Shown here in pieces: positions 1 to 8,320 of a stretch of DNA of 64,000 nucleotides. The notes under the pieces are model-generated. The model was given only the letters and a program-made list of their open reading frames with translations, ran no database searches and had not been told where the DNA came from. The stretch comes from Natronococcus sp. A-GB7 (lineage in GTDB: Archaea; Halobacteriota; Halobacteria; Halobacteriales; Natrialbaceae), in contig NZ_JARUKV010000013.1 of assembly GCF_029688865.1 (NCBI RefSeq), positions 62,001 through 126,000 of the forward strand, written 5' to 3'. Each line of letters begins with the position of its first letter. The stretch's first letter is position 1. A program made the position numbers and the translations under genes.

Positions 1-1
1 C

Positions 2-865
2 GAGACGATCAAACTCGCCTCTACCATAGGGACGCCGGTTCCACCGACGTACTTTCCGGAACGGATCGACGTCGATTCGATAGCATCCGAGGTTTCCTAC
101 CCCGCACTGATCAGACCTCGGCGAAGTTCCGGTTCGCGGGGCATCAGACGGGTCGACTCTCCCGACGAACTCCGCAGCGAGTACCCCTCGATAGCGTCCG
201 AGTACGGCACGCCCATCATTCAGGAGTTCATCGAAAAAACCGGCTACACTACCGCGTGTGTCCTGTTAGATGACAACCAGAACGAAATCGCATCCTTCTC
301 GTACGAACGGGTGAAGGAGTACCCGCTCAGTGGCGGTCCGACGGTCGTCGGAGTGAGTACGGACGATGCTCGAGCGAAGCAGTTCGCAATCGACCTTCTC
401 GAGGAAGCGGGGTGGAAGGGTCCCGCCGAAGTCGAGTTCATCATCGACGAGGACGGACGACCACGTCTCCTCGAGGTGAACCCGAGGTTCTGGATGCCGG
501 TTCACCTCGCGGTCGTTTCCGGCGTCGACTTTCCGTATCTCGTCGCGGAACTGGCTCAGAACAATCCGGTAAATCGCCACGAGAGGTACGACACCGGAGT
601 CACGTACCGATGGGTGCTTCCGAACGAGATACTCCGTCTCATCGATTCCGGCGACAGGGTTCCCGACTTCGTCGACATGGTCCGGTTTTGGGACGGGACG
701 GTCTGCTACGGTGTTCTCTCGGCTACCGACCCCTCTCCCGTGGTCGGAACCGCCGTACAGAGCGTCCAGTTCTTGCTGGATAGGGACAAAAGGGACGCGG
801 TCTTGAATCGTGACACGAGCGGAGGTACCGCCGAGGCCGCGAGAGCCCCGTCGAGAAAGCAGTAG
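2..865 (+). CDS. ATP-grasp family ligase, C-terminal part
   Basis: The gene enters from outside the window, so the 287 readable residues lack the N-terminus. ATP-grasp enzymes use ATP to activate a carboxylate and join it to an amine, thiol or other nucleophile. The C-terminal half carries the family's metal/ATP-binding signature (VEFIIDEDGRPRLLEVNPRFW region, near positions 430-495), with the Glu and Asn that hold Mg in the fold. The reading frame is open back to base 2. Together with the following formyltransferase and FemAB-like genes it suggests modification of a surface glycan or a peptide-like precursor. The substrate cannot be read from sequence, and a carbamoyl-phosphate-synthase-like or amino-acid ligase are both possible. 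Confidence 0.8.
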   Translation, partial: ETIKLASTIGTPVPPTYFPERIDVDSIASEVSYPALIRPRRSSGSRGIRRVDSPDELRSEYPSIASEYGTPIIQEFIEKTGYTTACVLLDDNQNEIASFSYERVKEYPLSGGPTVVGVSTDDARAKQFAIDLLEEAGWKGPAEVEFIIDEDGRPRLLEVNPRFWMPVHLAVVSGVDFPYLVAELAQNNPVNRHERYDTGVTYRWVLPNEILRLIDSGDRVPDFVDMVRFWDGTVCYGVLSATDPSPVVGTAVQSVQFLLDRDKRDAVLNRDTSGGTAEAARAPSRKQ

Positions 866-1003
866 TCTCCACGAGTGGAGCGTGAGGAACCCCGTTCGAG
901 TTCCGCATTCGGCACACGTGCGCTTCCTCCGACCTTCCATCGAAGCGTCTCAGCGTTGGTAGACGGGAGGCGTGCGGTGTCGGAACCCCCCGTGCTCGAG
1001 CGA

Positions 1004-1876
1004 TCAACGCGTCGAGAGGCTCGAGCCGGCTCTCCCCTTCACGTTCTTGAGGAGCGTCCGACCGGCAAACGAGATGCTCTGACGGGACTGTGTCGGATAG
1101 TACGGTCCGAGCGAGTCGGGCTCTACCGGTTCGAACGACGGGTCGCGGAGGTTCTCGAGGCCTTCGACGAGGACCGTCGGAAACAGATCGTAGACGTTCT
1201 CGTAGGCCTCCCAGAGCGTCGGACACTCCGTGACGTCGGTTTCGCCGCAGGCGACGATCCTTCCGCCGTCGATCTCTTCGGTCAGCTGCTGGAGCGTGAC
1301 GCCGATGGTGTCGCGGTCGTCGATCCAGGCCTGGGGTGTTCCGAGCCCGCGGTATCGTCTGATATCTGCCGGGTGGAAGCTCAAAACACCGTACTCGGGT
1401 GCGCTGAGAACGTCACCCGCGATCAATCCGAACCCGAATCTGACGGCTACGTCGCAGTTTGCCTCGATCAGATCGACCGTCGGAGAGGGGAGCTCGATCC
1501 AGTTCCCATCCGTGATCGGCGTTACGTGGCGAATCTCTGCATCCGAAAAGCAGGAGACGGCCTCTACGGGAACGCGGTTCGTGGACGGAAAGTCGGCCCC
1601 GAACTGTTCGGTGATCTTCTTTTCGGCGTACACGAGCGCCCACGCTCGTTCGCGGAGAAGGTAGTTGGTGAAAGCCCGAACAGTTGCGAAGCCGATTCGC
1701 CCGTTCGCCGCGCTCGCCTTCAACTCAGGGTCGATATCGGGAGCGTCCGGGTTACTGACGACAACGAGGGAGATGTCGATCCCGAGTTCGGCAACTGCGT
1801 TCTCGAGGGATCGAACCTGATACGCTCTCAGATACGGATCGGCAAGCACACAGAGGTCGTTTGGGGCAGAGGTCAT
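1004..1876 (-). CDS. Formyltransferase family protein (Fmt/ArnA-like)
   Basis: A 290-residue protein of the formyl transferase fold, which moves a formyl group from 10-formyltetrahydrofolate to an amine. The central segment LSFHPADIRRYRG corresponds to the family's HPS-LP-RG loop, and GVTLQQLTEEIDGGRI matches the conserved strand and turn that follow it, including the usual catalytic Asp region. An initiator-tRNA formyltransferase is not expected in archaea, so an amino-sugar N-formyltransferase for surface polysaccharide is the better guess. An upstream ATG at 1900 is in frame, but a TATATA box at 1907-1912 lies about 31-36 nt before the chosen start, which fits leaderless transcription from 1876. 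The gene is divergent from the acyltransferase gene at 2032. Confidence 0.8.
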   Translation of the reverse strand: MTSAPNDLCVLADPYLRAYQVRSLENAVAELGIDISLVVVSNPDAPDIDPELKASAANGRIGFATVRAFTNYLLRERAWALVYAEKKITEQFGADFPSTNRVPVEAVSCFSDAEIRHVTPITDGNWIELPSPTVDLIEANCDVAVRFGFGLIAGDVLSAPEYGVLSFHPADIRRYRGLGTPQAWIDDRDTIGVTLQQLTEEIDGGRIVACGETDVTECPTLWEAYENVYDLFPTVLVEGLENLRDPSFEPVEPDSLGPYYPTQSRQSISFAGRTLLKNVKGRAGSSLSTR

Positions 1877-1906
1877 GCGTCGTGCAACTCGCTGGTTCAC
1901 CGCTGC

Positions 1907-1912
1907 GTATAT
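1907..1912 (-). promoter_or_regulatory. TATA box of the formyltransferase gene
   Basis: The sequence TATATA lies about 31-36 nt upstream of the ATG at 1876, the normal spacing for a haloarchaeal leaderless promoter. It argues against the alternative start at 1900, which would sit almost on top of the box. Confidence 0.6.
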
Positions 1913-1993
1913 AGAGATTGCAGCGTCCGCACGACTAGTACCGACGAAAGCGAATTACCGGATCGCAGGACAGCTGCCCCGGTACGTTGCAGT

Positions 1994-2000
1994 TATAAAT
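1994..2000 (+). promoter_or_regulatory. TATA box of the FemAB-like gene
   Basis: TATAAAT lies 32-38 nt upstream of the ATG at 2032 and supports leaderless transcription of that gene. With the box at 1907-1912 it makes the 131-base gap a compact divergent promoter pair. Confidence 0.6.
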
Positions 2001-2031
2001 AGCCGAGAACCGTACCTGCCGAGGCACGGAT

Positions 2032-3096
2032 ATGGAGATACGAGAGCTCGAATTCGACGAATGGGAAGAGATGCTTCCGGATACTGGCTTCGACGTGTTT
2101 CACTCGACGGAAGCACTCCGGCTTCTGAACAGGCACACTACCGCTGATCTGCATCTGCTCGGGGGGTTCAAGGGTCAACAACCGATCGGACTGTTCCCGG
2201 TGTTCGAACGAAACTACACGGTCGGACGGCTCGTCAGCTCTCCACCACTGGGGTACGGAGTCGTCAGACTCGGTCCGTTAGTGATGCCGACCAGTCCGAA
2301 ACCGCGGAAGCGCGAATCCGTGAACAAGAAATTTGTTCGGAGCGTTATCGAACACCTGGAAGCGAACAGCAGGTCGACGCTCTTCCGCATCGCGTGCGAT
2401 CCCCGGTACGGGGATCCCCGTCCGTTTCGGTGGACCGGTTTCAGCATCGAACCCTCGTTCACTTACCAACTCGATCTCGAGTCGACTACTCCCGACGACG
2501 TACTACACTCGTTCAGTAGTGACCGACGCAAGGAGATCCGGAACTGGGACGACGACCTCCTCGTCGTTCGGACGGGAGGGATGCGGGACGCAAAGCAGAC
2601 GTACGAATCGATACGGGCGCGGTATCGAGAGCAGAATCTGAAAGTTCCGCACGAGTGGGCGTTTGTTCGTGACCTGATCGAAACGCTCGACGACCGGGTT
2701 CGGATGTACGTAGCCGAAACCGCCGAGGGGGAGTTCGTCAGCGGAGTGCTGGTCCTTTACTCGAACGATACGGCGTACAACTGGAAGGGGAGTACGAAAA
2801 ACGCAAACAACGACTTCCCGGTGAGTCCGAACAGCGTGCTTCACTGGAGGATCATCGAAGATATTCTCGAGGATCCGGCGCTGGACTCGATCGAACGGTA
2901 CGATATGTACTCCGCGAACGAAGAACGGTTGTCCCCGTACAAGAGTTCGTTCGGTGGAAAGCTGGAACCGTACTACATTATCGAGTCGCCCGGCCTGGGA
3001 CTGAAAGCCGCCAAGGGTGCCTACCAGTTGGCTGCTCACGGAAAAACTCCGTTCGGGCGGAGTCCGGTAAAATCTCTAAACCTCCTCGGTAACTGA
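2032..3096 (+). CDS. FemAB/GNAT-type acyltransferase
   Basis: A 354-residue protein resembling the FemAB/BioF2-like acetyltransferase group (two GNAT folds), which transfers aminoacyl or acyl groups to cell-envelope precursors or sugars. Recognisable family features are the N-terminal part with FHSTEALRLL, the middle block with TPDDVLHSFSSDRRKEIRNW, and the C-terminal part with ALDSIERYDMYSANEE and a motif like KSSFGGKLEPYY, which in the family ends the second GNAT domain. There is no signal peptide, so it acts in the cytoplasm or at the membrane face. The start is fixed by a TATA box 32-38 nt upstream. The neighbouring ATP-grasp and formyltransferase genes point to glycan decoration. The acceptor is unknown. 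Confidence 0.8.
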   Translation: MEIRELEFDEWEEMLPDTGFDVFHSTEALRLLNRHTTADLHLLGGFKGQQPIGLFPVFERNYTVGRLVSSPPLGYGVVRLGPLVMPTSPKPRKRESVNKKFVRSVIEHLEANSRSTLFRIACDPRYGDPRPFRWTGFSIEPSFTYQLDLESTTPDDVLHSFSSDRRKEIRNWDDDLLVVRTGGMRDAKQTYESIRARYREQNLKVPHEWAFVRDLIETLDDRVRMYVAETAEGEFVSGVLVLYSNDTAYNWKGSTKNANNDFPVSPNSVLHWRIIEDILEDPALDSIERYDMYSANEERLSPYKSSFGGKLEPYYIIESPGLGLKAAKGAYQLAAHGKTPFGRSPVKSLNLLGN

Positions 3097-3320
3097 TGAA
3101 GCGACGGACGAAACGAGCGCTGGCGTTCTCTCCCCGCCGGCTCGTCGAGCACGACCGGAGCCCATGAGGTACGGGAGTTTCCGATGACGCCGGACACGTG
3201 TTCAGCGACAGTTTCCACTCTCGTCCCGTGAGCCACAGCCCCATCCGTGCTACACCGTACGACGAATACCGGTACCCGCTCGAGTCGTCCGCCGGCGAGG
3301 AGAGGCGTTCGATCCGCCTC

Positions 3321-4931
3321 TCACTCGAGATACCCTAGATCGGCGAGGCGCTGCTCGACGGTGGTGCTGTCGGTGCGAGCCGGTTCCTTCGGTTCGAAGG
3401 ACACGTACTCCGTCCGTCCGATCGGCTCGACGATCGGAAGCGGCGCTCCGTCCATTCGGTCGCTGCTCGGGAGACCGAAGGTCGCCAGTACCGTCGGTGC
3501 GATGTCGAACACGTGGGGGTCCGTGAGGGTCGCGTCCGTCTCGACGCCCGCTCCGCCCGCCATGACGATCCCGTCGAGTTTGTGCTCCCACGGTTCGGTC
3601 GGCTCGCCGAAGCGACTCTCCTTCAGGTTCGCTACCAGGAACTGGTCGAACCCGTTCGGAACGGTCACGATATCGGGTGCGTCCTCGAGGTACGGACCCT
3701 CGTAGACGTCCTCGCGCGGGTATACGCCCTCGAAAACCGGATCACCGTCGGGCGTCGTCACTCCCTCGAGGACGTCGATCACCGCGGTTCGGGTTCGCTC
3801 GTACTCCGTAGGGGACACGACGCCCGCCGGCTCTCGGCCCTCGAGGTTGAGTCGAACGCCCATCTCGGTTCGCGAGCGCATGTACGCGACCGACGACGCG
3901 AAGTCGACCTGTTCGCCGCCCGCCCTGACGACGTCGTCCGGCGCGAGTTCGAGAACGACGTCGTCGATCCCCAGTCGCTTCGCCGCGGCGCCGATGCGCT
4001 GGCTGGTGATACCCGCCCGGGCGAGCCCCTCGACCGCTCGCTCGAGGACCGTCGGCGTCGTCGACCCGCCGCTCTCACCTCGACGCGATCGCTTCCGCGA
4101 GACGCTCTTCCAGGAGGGCATCCCCTCGCCCGAGGCCGTCGCGGTCACGAACCCCGTCTCGCGGAGGTAGTTGTTCACCCGGAACTCGTAGCCGTTCATC
4201 GGGCCGATTCCGTGGTCGCTGACGATCAGAACGACGTCCGGATCGCACGCGGTGAGGATCGCCCCAACCTCCCGGTCGATGGCCTCGAAGACGCCGCGGA
4301 CGACGTCGTCGTCCCCCGGAAAGTCGTGGAAGACCGAATCGCACTGCTGGAACTGTACGAATCCGAAGTCGGGATCGTGTTTCTCGACGAGCGTTCGGAA
4401 CGCCACGCCGCGCATCCGGGTGAGCCGCTCGTAACCGCGTACGCGCTCGCGCTTCGTGGTGCTCGCGCCGGGGGTCTCGGTGTAGAGTCTGTACTCCCCG
4501 AGTTCGGCCTCGAGCTCCGTCCGGACGCCGCTCGGGTGACAGTCGGCCTCCTCCGGGGCGGTGTAGCCGGGAACGAGGACGCCGTCGAACCGTCGTGGCG
4601 GGTGCGTGACCGGGACGTTGAGGACGACGCTGGTGTACCCCTCCATCGACAGGAGCTCCCAGACCGCGTGCTCCTTGACGTGGTCCCGGTTCGCGATGGT
4701 CCAGTCGTAGCCGTCGAAGCGGAGGAAGTCGTACACGCCGTGTTTGCCGGGGTTGACGCCGGTATAGATCGACGGCCACGCGCTCGGCGTCCACGGCGGC
4801 AGCTGCGACTCGAGCGGTGCGGCGGCGCTTCGATCGCGGAACCGTCCGATGTTCGGAACGACGTCCCTCTCGATCAGTGGATCCAGCACGGGGAATCCGA
4901 CTCCGTCTAACCCGATCACGAGCGTTCTCAT
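3321..4931 (-). CDS. Alkaline-phosphatase-superfamily phosphodiesterase
   Basis: A 536-residue member of the type I phosphodiesterase/nucleotide pyrophosphatase branch of the alkaline phosphatase superfamily. The N-terminus MRTLVIGLDGVGF holds the first metal-binding Asp. TPSAWPSIYTGVNPGKHGVYDF contains the region of the Thr/Ser nucleophile. DVVLIVSDHGIGPM gives the Asp-His metal pair. HVFDIAPTVLATFGLP near the end is the conserved C-terminal signature. No signal peptide is visible. The ATG at 4931 is chosen over an in-frame GTG at 4943 because GGAGG lies just before it and a TATA-like ACTTATC lies about 30 nt upstream. In haloarchaea such genes are common in polysaccharide clusters. The substrate is unknown. 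Confidence 0.85.
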   Translation of the reverse strand: MRTLVIGLDGVGFPVLDPLIERDVVPNIGRFRDRSAAAPLESQLPPWTPSAWPSIYTGVNPGKHGVYDFLRFDGYDWTIANRDHVKEHAVWELLSMEGYTSVVLNVPVTHPPRRFDGVLVPGYTAPEEADCHPSGVRTELEAELGEYRLYTETPGASTTKRERVRGYERLTRMRGVAFRTLVEKHDPDFGFVQFQQCDSVFHDFPGDDDVVRGVFEAIDREVGAILTACDPDVVLIVSDHGIGPMNGYEFRVNNYLRETGFVTATASGEGMPSWKSVSRKRSRRGESGGSTTPTVLERAVEGLARAGITSQRIGAAAKRLGIDDVVLELAPDDVVRAGGEQVDFASSVAYMRSRTEMGVRLNLEGREPAGVVSPTEYERTRTAVIDVLEGVTTPDGDPVFEGVYPREDVYEGPYLEDAPDIVTVPNGFDQFLVANLKESRFGEPTEPWEHKLDGIVMAGGAGVETDATLTDPHVFDIAPTVLATFGLPSSDRMDGAPLPIVEPIGRTEYVSFEPKEPARTDSTTVEQRLADLGYLE

Positions 4932-5134
4932 ACGGCCCTCCACAGCACGCCGTCGGTGATAAGTGGTCTCTAGGATCGAACGGGCGTGTCCGCCGCAACC
5001 GAGCCGAAGATCACCTCGATCGGCGACGACGGGATCGCGGGACCGCAGCGGCGGTCGTCGGGATCGCCCGAGAAGCGGAGCGAGCGACTAGTGGACTAGG
5101 GTCGATTCGAGGAACACTCGAGCGCTCCGCCCTC

Positions 5135-6739
5135 TCACCACTCCCGTCCGTGCAGGTGTACCGACGCCCCCTCGCGAAAGACGGCGCCCTCGGTGAACAG
5201 CTCGATCGTCTCGAGTTCGCCCGCCGTCTCCCGCGAGAGCCCGTGCCACAGGTCTGTCCCCTCGGCGAGATCCCGCCCGCCGACGGCCTGTGCGAAGATT
5301 CGATGCCGGCCTCCCGTCGTGTCGATTCGCACCTCGCCGGTGTAGTAGTGCTCGAAGGAGGTTCGCAGATCGTCCGTCAGCAGGATGCTGGACTCGTCGT
5401 CGTGGACCTCGCCGTCCGTCGTTCGGAACTGGTACTCGTCGTCGTCGTTGCCGTTCAGCCGCATCCGAAATGCTTCGTCGTTGTCGTCCGCGAGGCGCAG
5501 CCCGTCGAAGCCGAGGTAGTACGCGTCGAAGGAGCCGGGAACCTCGAGTTCGACCTGGGACTCGCCGGCGAGGTCGACCGTCGCCAGCCGCTTTCGCTGG
5601 GAATCCTCGGCGATGTTCGCGGTGACGAACGAGCCGTCCTCGGCCTCGAGGGTCGCGAGGACGAGTTCGACCAGTTTCGCCGTCGTCCCCTCGAGACTCC
5701 CCGACACCGCGAGGTCGGTCTCCAGTTCGGTCCGGTCGCTGAACTGTCGCATCGCGCTGAACTCGCCGAGTTGCCACGCCTGGGTCGCCGTCACGCCGCG
5801 GCCGTTCACGAGTTCGGCCCTGACGTAGCTCCCGAGTTCGTCGGTGATCCGGACGGTTGGACCCGTTTCGACGACGACACCGTCGCTGATCCAGCGTGTC
5901 TCGTCGGCGTCGCTCGACTCGATCGAGAGGGTACCGCCGACCACGTCTACGTCGATCGAGTCGACCGACGGGACCGACGGTGAGCGACCCTCGTCGAACG
6001 GGTCGCGTTCGTGTGCGAGGAGCCGTCCCCGGGTGATCGCCTCGACGATCGCCGCCCGAGAGTCCGCCTGTTCGGCGGGGTCGTAGCGCTCCGGCTCGAG
6101 GAGGACGCTCGTCCACCGGCGATCGACGTCCTCTCCGACGACGAACTCGTCTCGAGGATCGTCCGCGCCGAACGCCAGTACATCCCCTCGGACGTTCGCG
6201 AGCAGTTCGTCCCACAGCTCGACTGCATCACCGTCCCAGCCGTTGTACACCTCGACGCCGACGAGCCCCCGCTCCCGGGAGAACGCCACCAGCTCGTCCT
6301 CGTACCGACCCCACTCGTCCGGGTCGGCGTACCCCTGCGGGTGCGCGTATACCGCCAGCGCGCGCGGCTCGTCGAATCGTCTCCGGCCGAGAATGTGGCG
6401 GATCGTCTCGGATCGGGGATCGTGCGCGTGGATCCTCGAGTCGTCGATTGTCGAGAACAGCGCGTGGACGTGCTCGTTCGGACGGGACTCCATCGCGGGG
6501 AAGGCGATCACGCCGTCGGCTTCGGGATCGATACCCTCGTCCTCGAGCGGCCAGACGGTCTCCCCGACGCCGTTGATAGACATGACGTCGTAGCCGAGTT
6601 CCCCCACGTACAGATCCCAGACGTCCCTCGGCGTCTCGTGTTCGTCTCCGCGCGGATGAGCGTGGATCTCGGTTCGATACTGCTCGACGGACTCCCAGTC
6701 AACGTCGCGGTACGGATCGCCGACGATGCCGAACGTCAT
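5135..6739 (-). CDS. PHP-domain phosphoesterase-like protein
   Basis: A 534-residue protein. The N-terminal 200 residues or so look like a PHP (polymerase and histidinol phosphatase) metal-dependent hydrolase: EIHAHPRG gives the His-x-His pair, later blocks ESRPNEHVHALFS and ALAVYAHPQGY supply further His ligands, and FGADDPRD ends the domain. The remainder is rich in beta-strand-like sequence and acidic residues and may be sugar- or ligand-binding sandwiches. No signal peptide is seen at this start. The start codon overlaps the stop of the upstream Tat protein (ATGA), so the two are translated together and may work as one unit, or may be one gene split by a frameshift. The long open frame upstream of 6739 is arginine-rich shadow sequence. 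Confidence 0.75.
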   Translation of the reverse strand: MTFGIVGDPYRDVDWESVEQYRTEIHAHPRGDEHETPRDVWDLYVGELGYDVMSINGVGETVWPLEDEGIDPEADGVIAFPAMESRPNEHVHALFSTIDDSRIHAHDPRSETIRHILGRRRFDEPRALAVYAHPQGYADPDEWGRYEDELVAFSRERGLVGVEVYNGWDGDAVELWDELLANVRGDVLAFGADDPRDEFVVGEDVDRRWTSVLLEPERYDPAEQADSRAAIVEAITRGRLLAHERDPFDEGRSPSVPSVDSIDVDVVGGTLSIESSDADETRWISDGVVVETGPTVRITDELGSYVRAELVNGRGVTATQAWQLGEFSAMRQFSDRTELETDLAVSGSLEGTTAKLVELVLATLEAEDGSFVTANIAEDSQRKRLATVDLAGESQVELEVPGSFDAYYLGFDGLRLADDNDEAFRMRLNGNDDDEYQFRTTDGEVHDDESSILLTDDLRTSFEHYYTGEVRIDTTGGRHRIFAQAVGGRDLAEGTDLWHGLSRETAGELETIELFTEGAVFREGASVHLHGREW

Positions 6740-7224
6740 GGGTTCGAAGTCGGGTCGAACGCGATCCGAAGGTGCGGTTCGCCGTCGTCGGTTTCGTCCT
6801 CCCGGATCGTCGAGTGATCGCCGACGTGGGCCGAGTCCGTAACCCGAACCGGCCGCTCGTCGACCGGCACCAGCGTCCCGTCGTCGTCCGTCTCCCACCG
6901 GTCGTCCCCTGTGACGAACTCGAGTCGAACCCACTCCGTTCCGGTGTCGCGGAGCACCGTTCCCGCGGGGTAGTCGGACCCGCCTTCCTCGACGTAGACG
7001 ACTCGGTTTTCGATACCGGGGTCGGGAAGCGCGCCTTCGGAGTCGCGGTACCACTCGAGCCGGAGGTGAGAGCGTTCGGTATCCATCGTACTACTCCCCC
7101 GATCGACGCCTGTATCGCCGTCTCCCCTCGCGGCTGGAGTCGCTCCGAGGGCACCCGCGACGATCAGTGCGGTCAGTAGCTGTCTTCTGTGTAGCTCGAT
7201 CGCGTCGGTTCGTGTGTCGGTCAT
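6736..7224 (-). CDS. Tat-exported protein coupled to the PHP hydrolase
   Basis: A 162-residue protein with a Tat signal (HRRQLLTALIVAGALGA) ending near residue 35, followed by an acidic, beta-rich domain with no motif I recognise. The ATG at 7224 is preferred because it places the twin arginines about 13 residues in; longer frames add sequence unlike a signal peptide. The stop overlaps the start of the PHP gene by ATGA. Its end (PHLRIAFDPTSNP) runs naturally into the text of the next protein (MTFGIVGDPYRDVDW), so the pair could descend from one exported protein. Function unknown. Confidence 0.65.
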   Translation of the reverse strand: MTDTRTDAIELHRRQLLTALIVAGALGATPAARGDGDTGVDRGSSTMDTERSHLRLEWYRDSEGALPDPGIENRVVYVEEGGSDYPAGTVLRDTGTEWVRLEFVTGDDRWETDDDGTLVPVDERPVRVTDSAHVGDHSTIREDETDDGEPHLRIAFDPTSNP

Positions 7225-8320
7225 CCATCGTCGCCTCCCGGCGGACGGACGGTCGGATCGGCTCGGAACGTGGGTCGTCCTCTCGGTACGAGCGGAACGC
7301 TGTTCGTGGGCATGGTCCCGGAGTACTTCGGGGCCGATCCAAATGAACATTGCGTGCCAGAGCTCACACAACGCGTGGAAAGCCGAGGGAACGACGCTCG
7401 TTACGTTTCGGCCGTCGGAACGATGATTTCGAGCGACCGCTTCGCTGGAAGCCCGACCGGTTCTGGCGGATACCGAACTACCAACGCGAGTGGAACGGCC
7501 GTACTCGCGGTATCAGCGTCCTCGATCGCACGGTATGTCAATAATATTCCTATCTGGAAATAGTATTGCAAAGTATATGGACATCCAAGGAGGGGGGTGC
7601 GGAGAAGCCGGACCAACAATTGGCGAGTAACGAGGGCGATAGCTCGAGCGTCGCGGAGGATAGACCTCTCCAAGTTCCGTTTGTCCTCGAGACGCGTCAC
7701 GGGCTCGGTCAGTTGGGTGGTGATCGAACATTGCGTCTCTCGACAAGCGTGCATTCGGAATCCAGGTGTATGGAACCATTGAAGCGCTCCTCTTCCGGAT
7801 AGTTGGCTACTCGATCGCCACCCTGCATCCTGATACCTAATATTGTGCTTTCTTTGGCATACTATCGTTGTTCCGAACTGGTAATTCTGCGCATTCGAGG
7901 GCGGAGAGGTTCGCGTCCGGATCTCCCGTTCGAACGACCCACCGTGCTCGCCGCTACCTCTGAGCTGTCGAATCGACGAGTCGGTACCACGGCGACGGGC
8001 GTCGAAACTGGTAATTCGGTATTATCGCCGCCAGTCACGAGTAATCGGTCGTAGACACCGTTCCGATCGATCGTCCGCGCGAAACGAGAGAGTGAAGTCG
8101 GCCGTGACGCCGTCACGGTCTCCTCGTCCCGACACGGATCGCAACCGTTTCATCCGAAATGCGACCGTCGACACCTCGAGTGACCGCCGGCCCGCACGGT
8201 GCTCTACGAGCGGGCCTCTACCGGTAACGGTGCGCCGGAACGCGATTCACGCCGTATATCGACGGTTGACTCGAGAGACTGTCGACGGGTCCCAAGAGGG
8301 CGCCGCATCTACTGCCGTGT
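7225..8320. other. Divergent intergenic region of about 1.1 kb, no convincing gene
   Basis: Between the Tat gene (leftward) and the glmU-like gene (rightward) only short frames exist and none has recognisable protein character. AT-rich patches lie near 7540-7580 and 7840-7880. The 12-mer AACTGGTAATTC occurs twice, at 7876-7887 and 8006-8017. A TATA-like GTATAT lies near 8253, about 65 nt before the glmU-like start. Parts may be decayed genes or regulatory sequence. Confidence 0.5.

Noticed and set aside
7401-7754. A 117-codon minus-strand frame in the large gap
   Set aside because: There is no motif, signal or promoter at a fitting place, and its composition gives no sign of coding.
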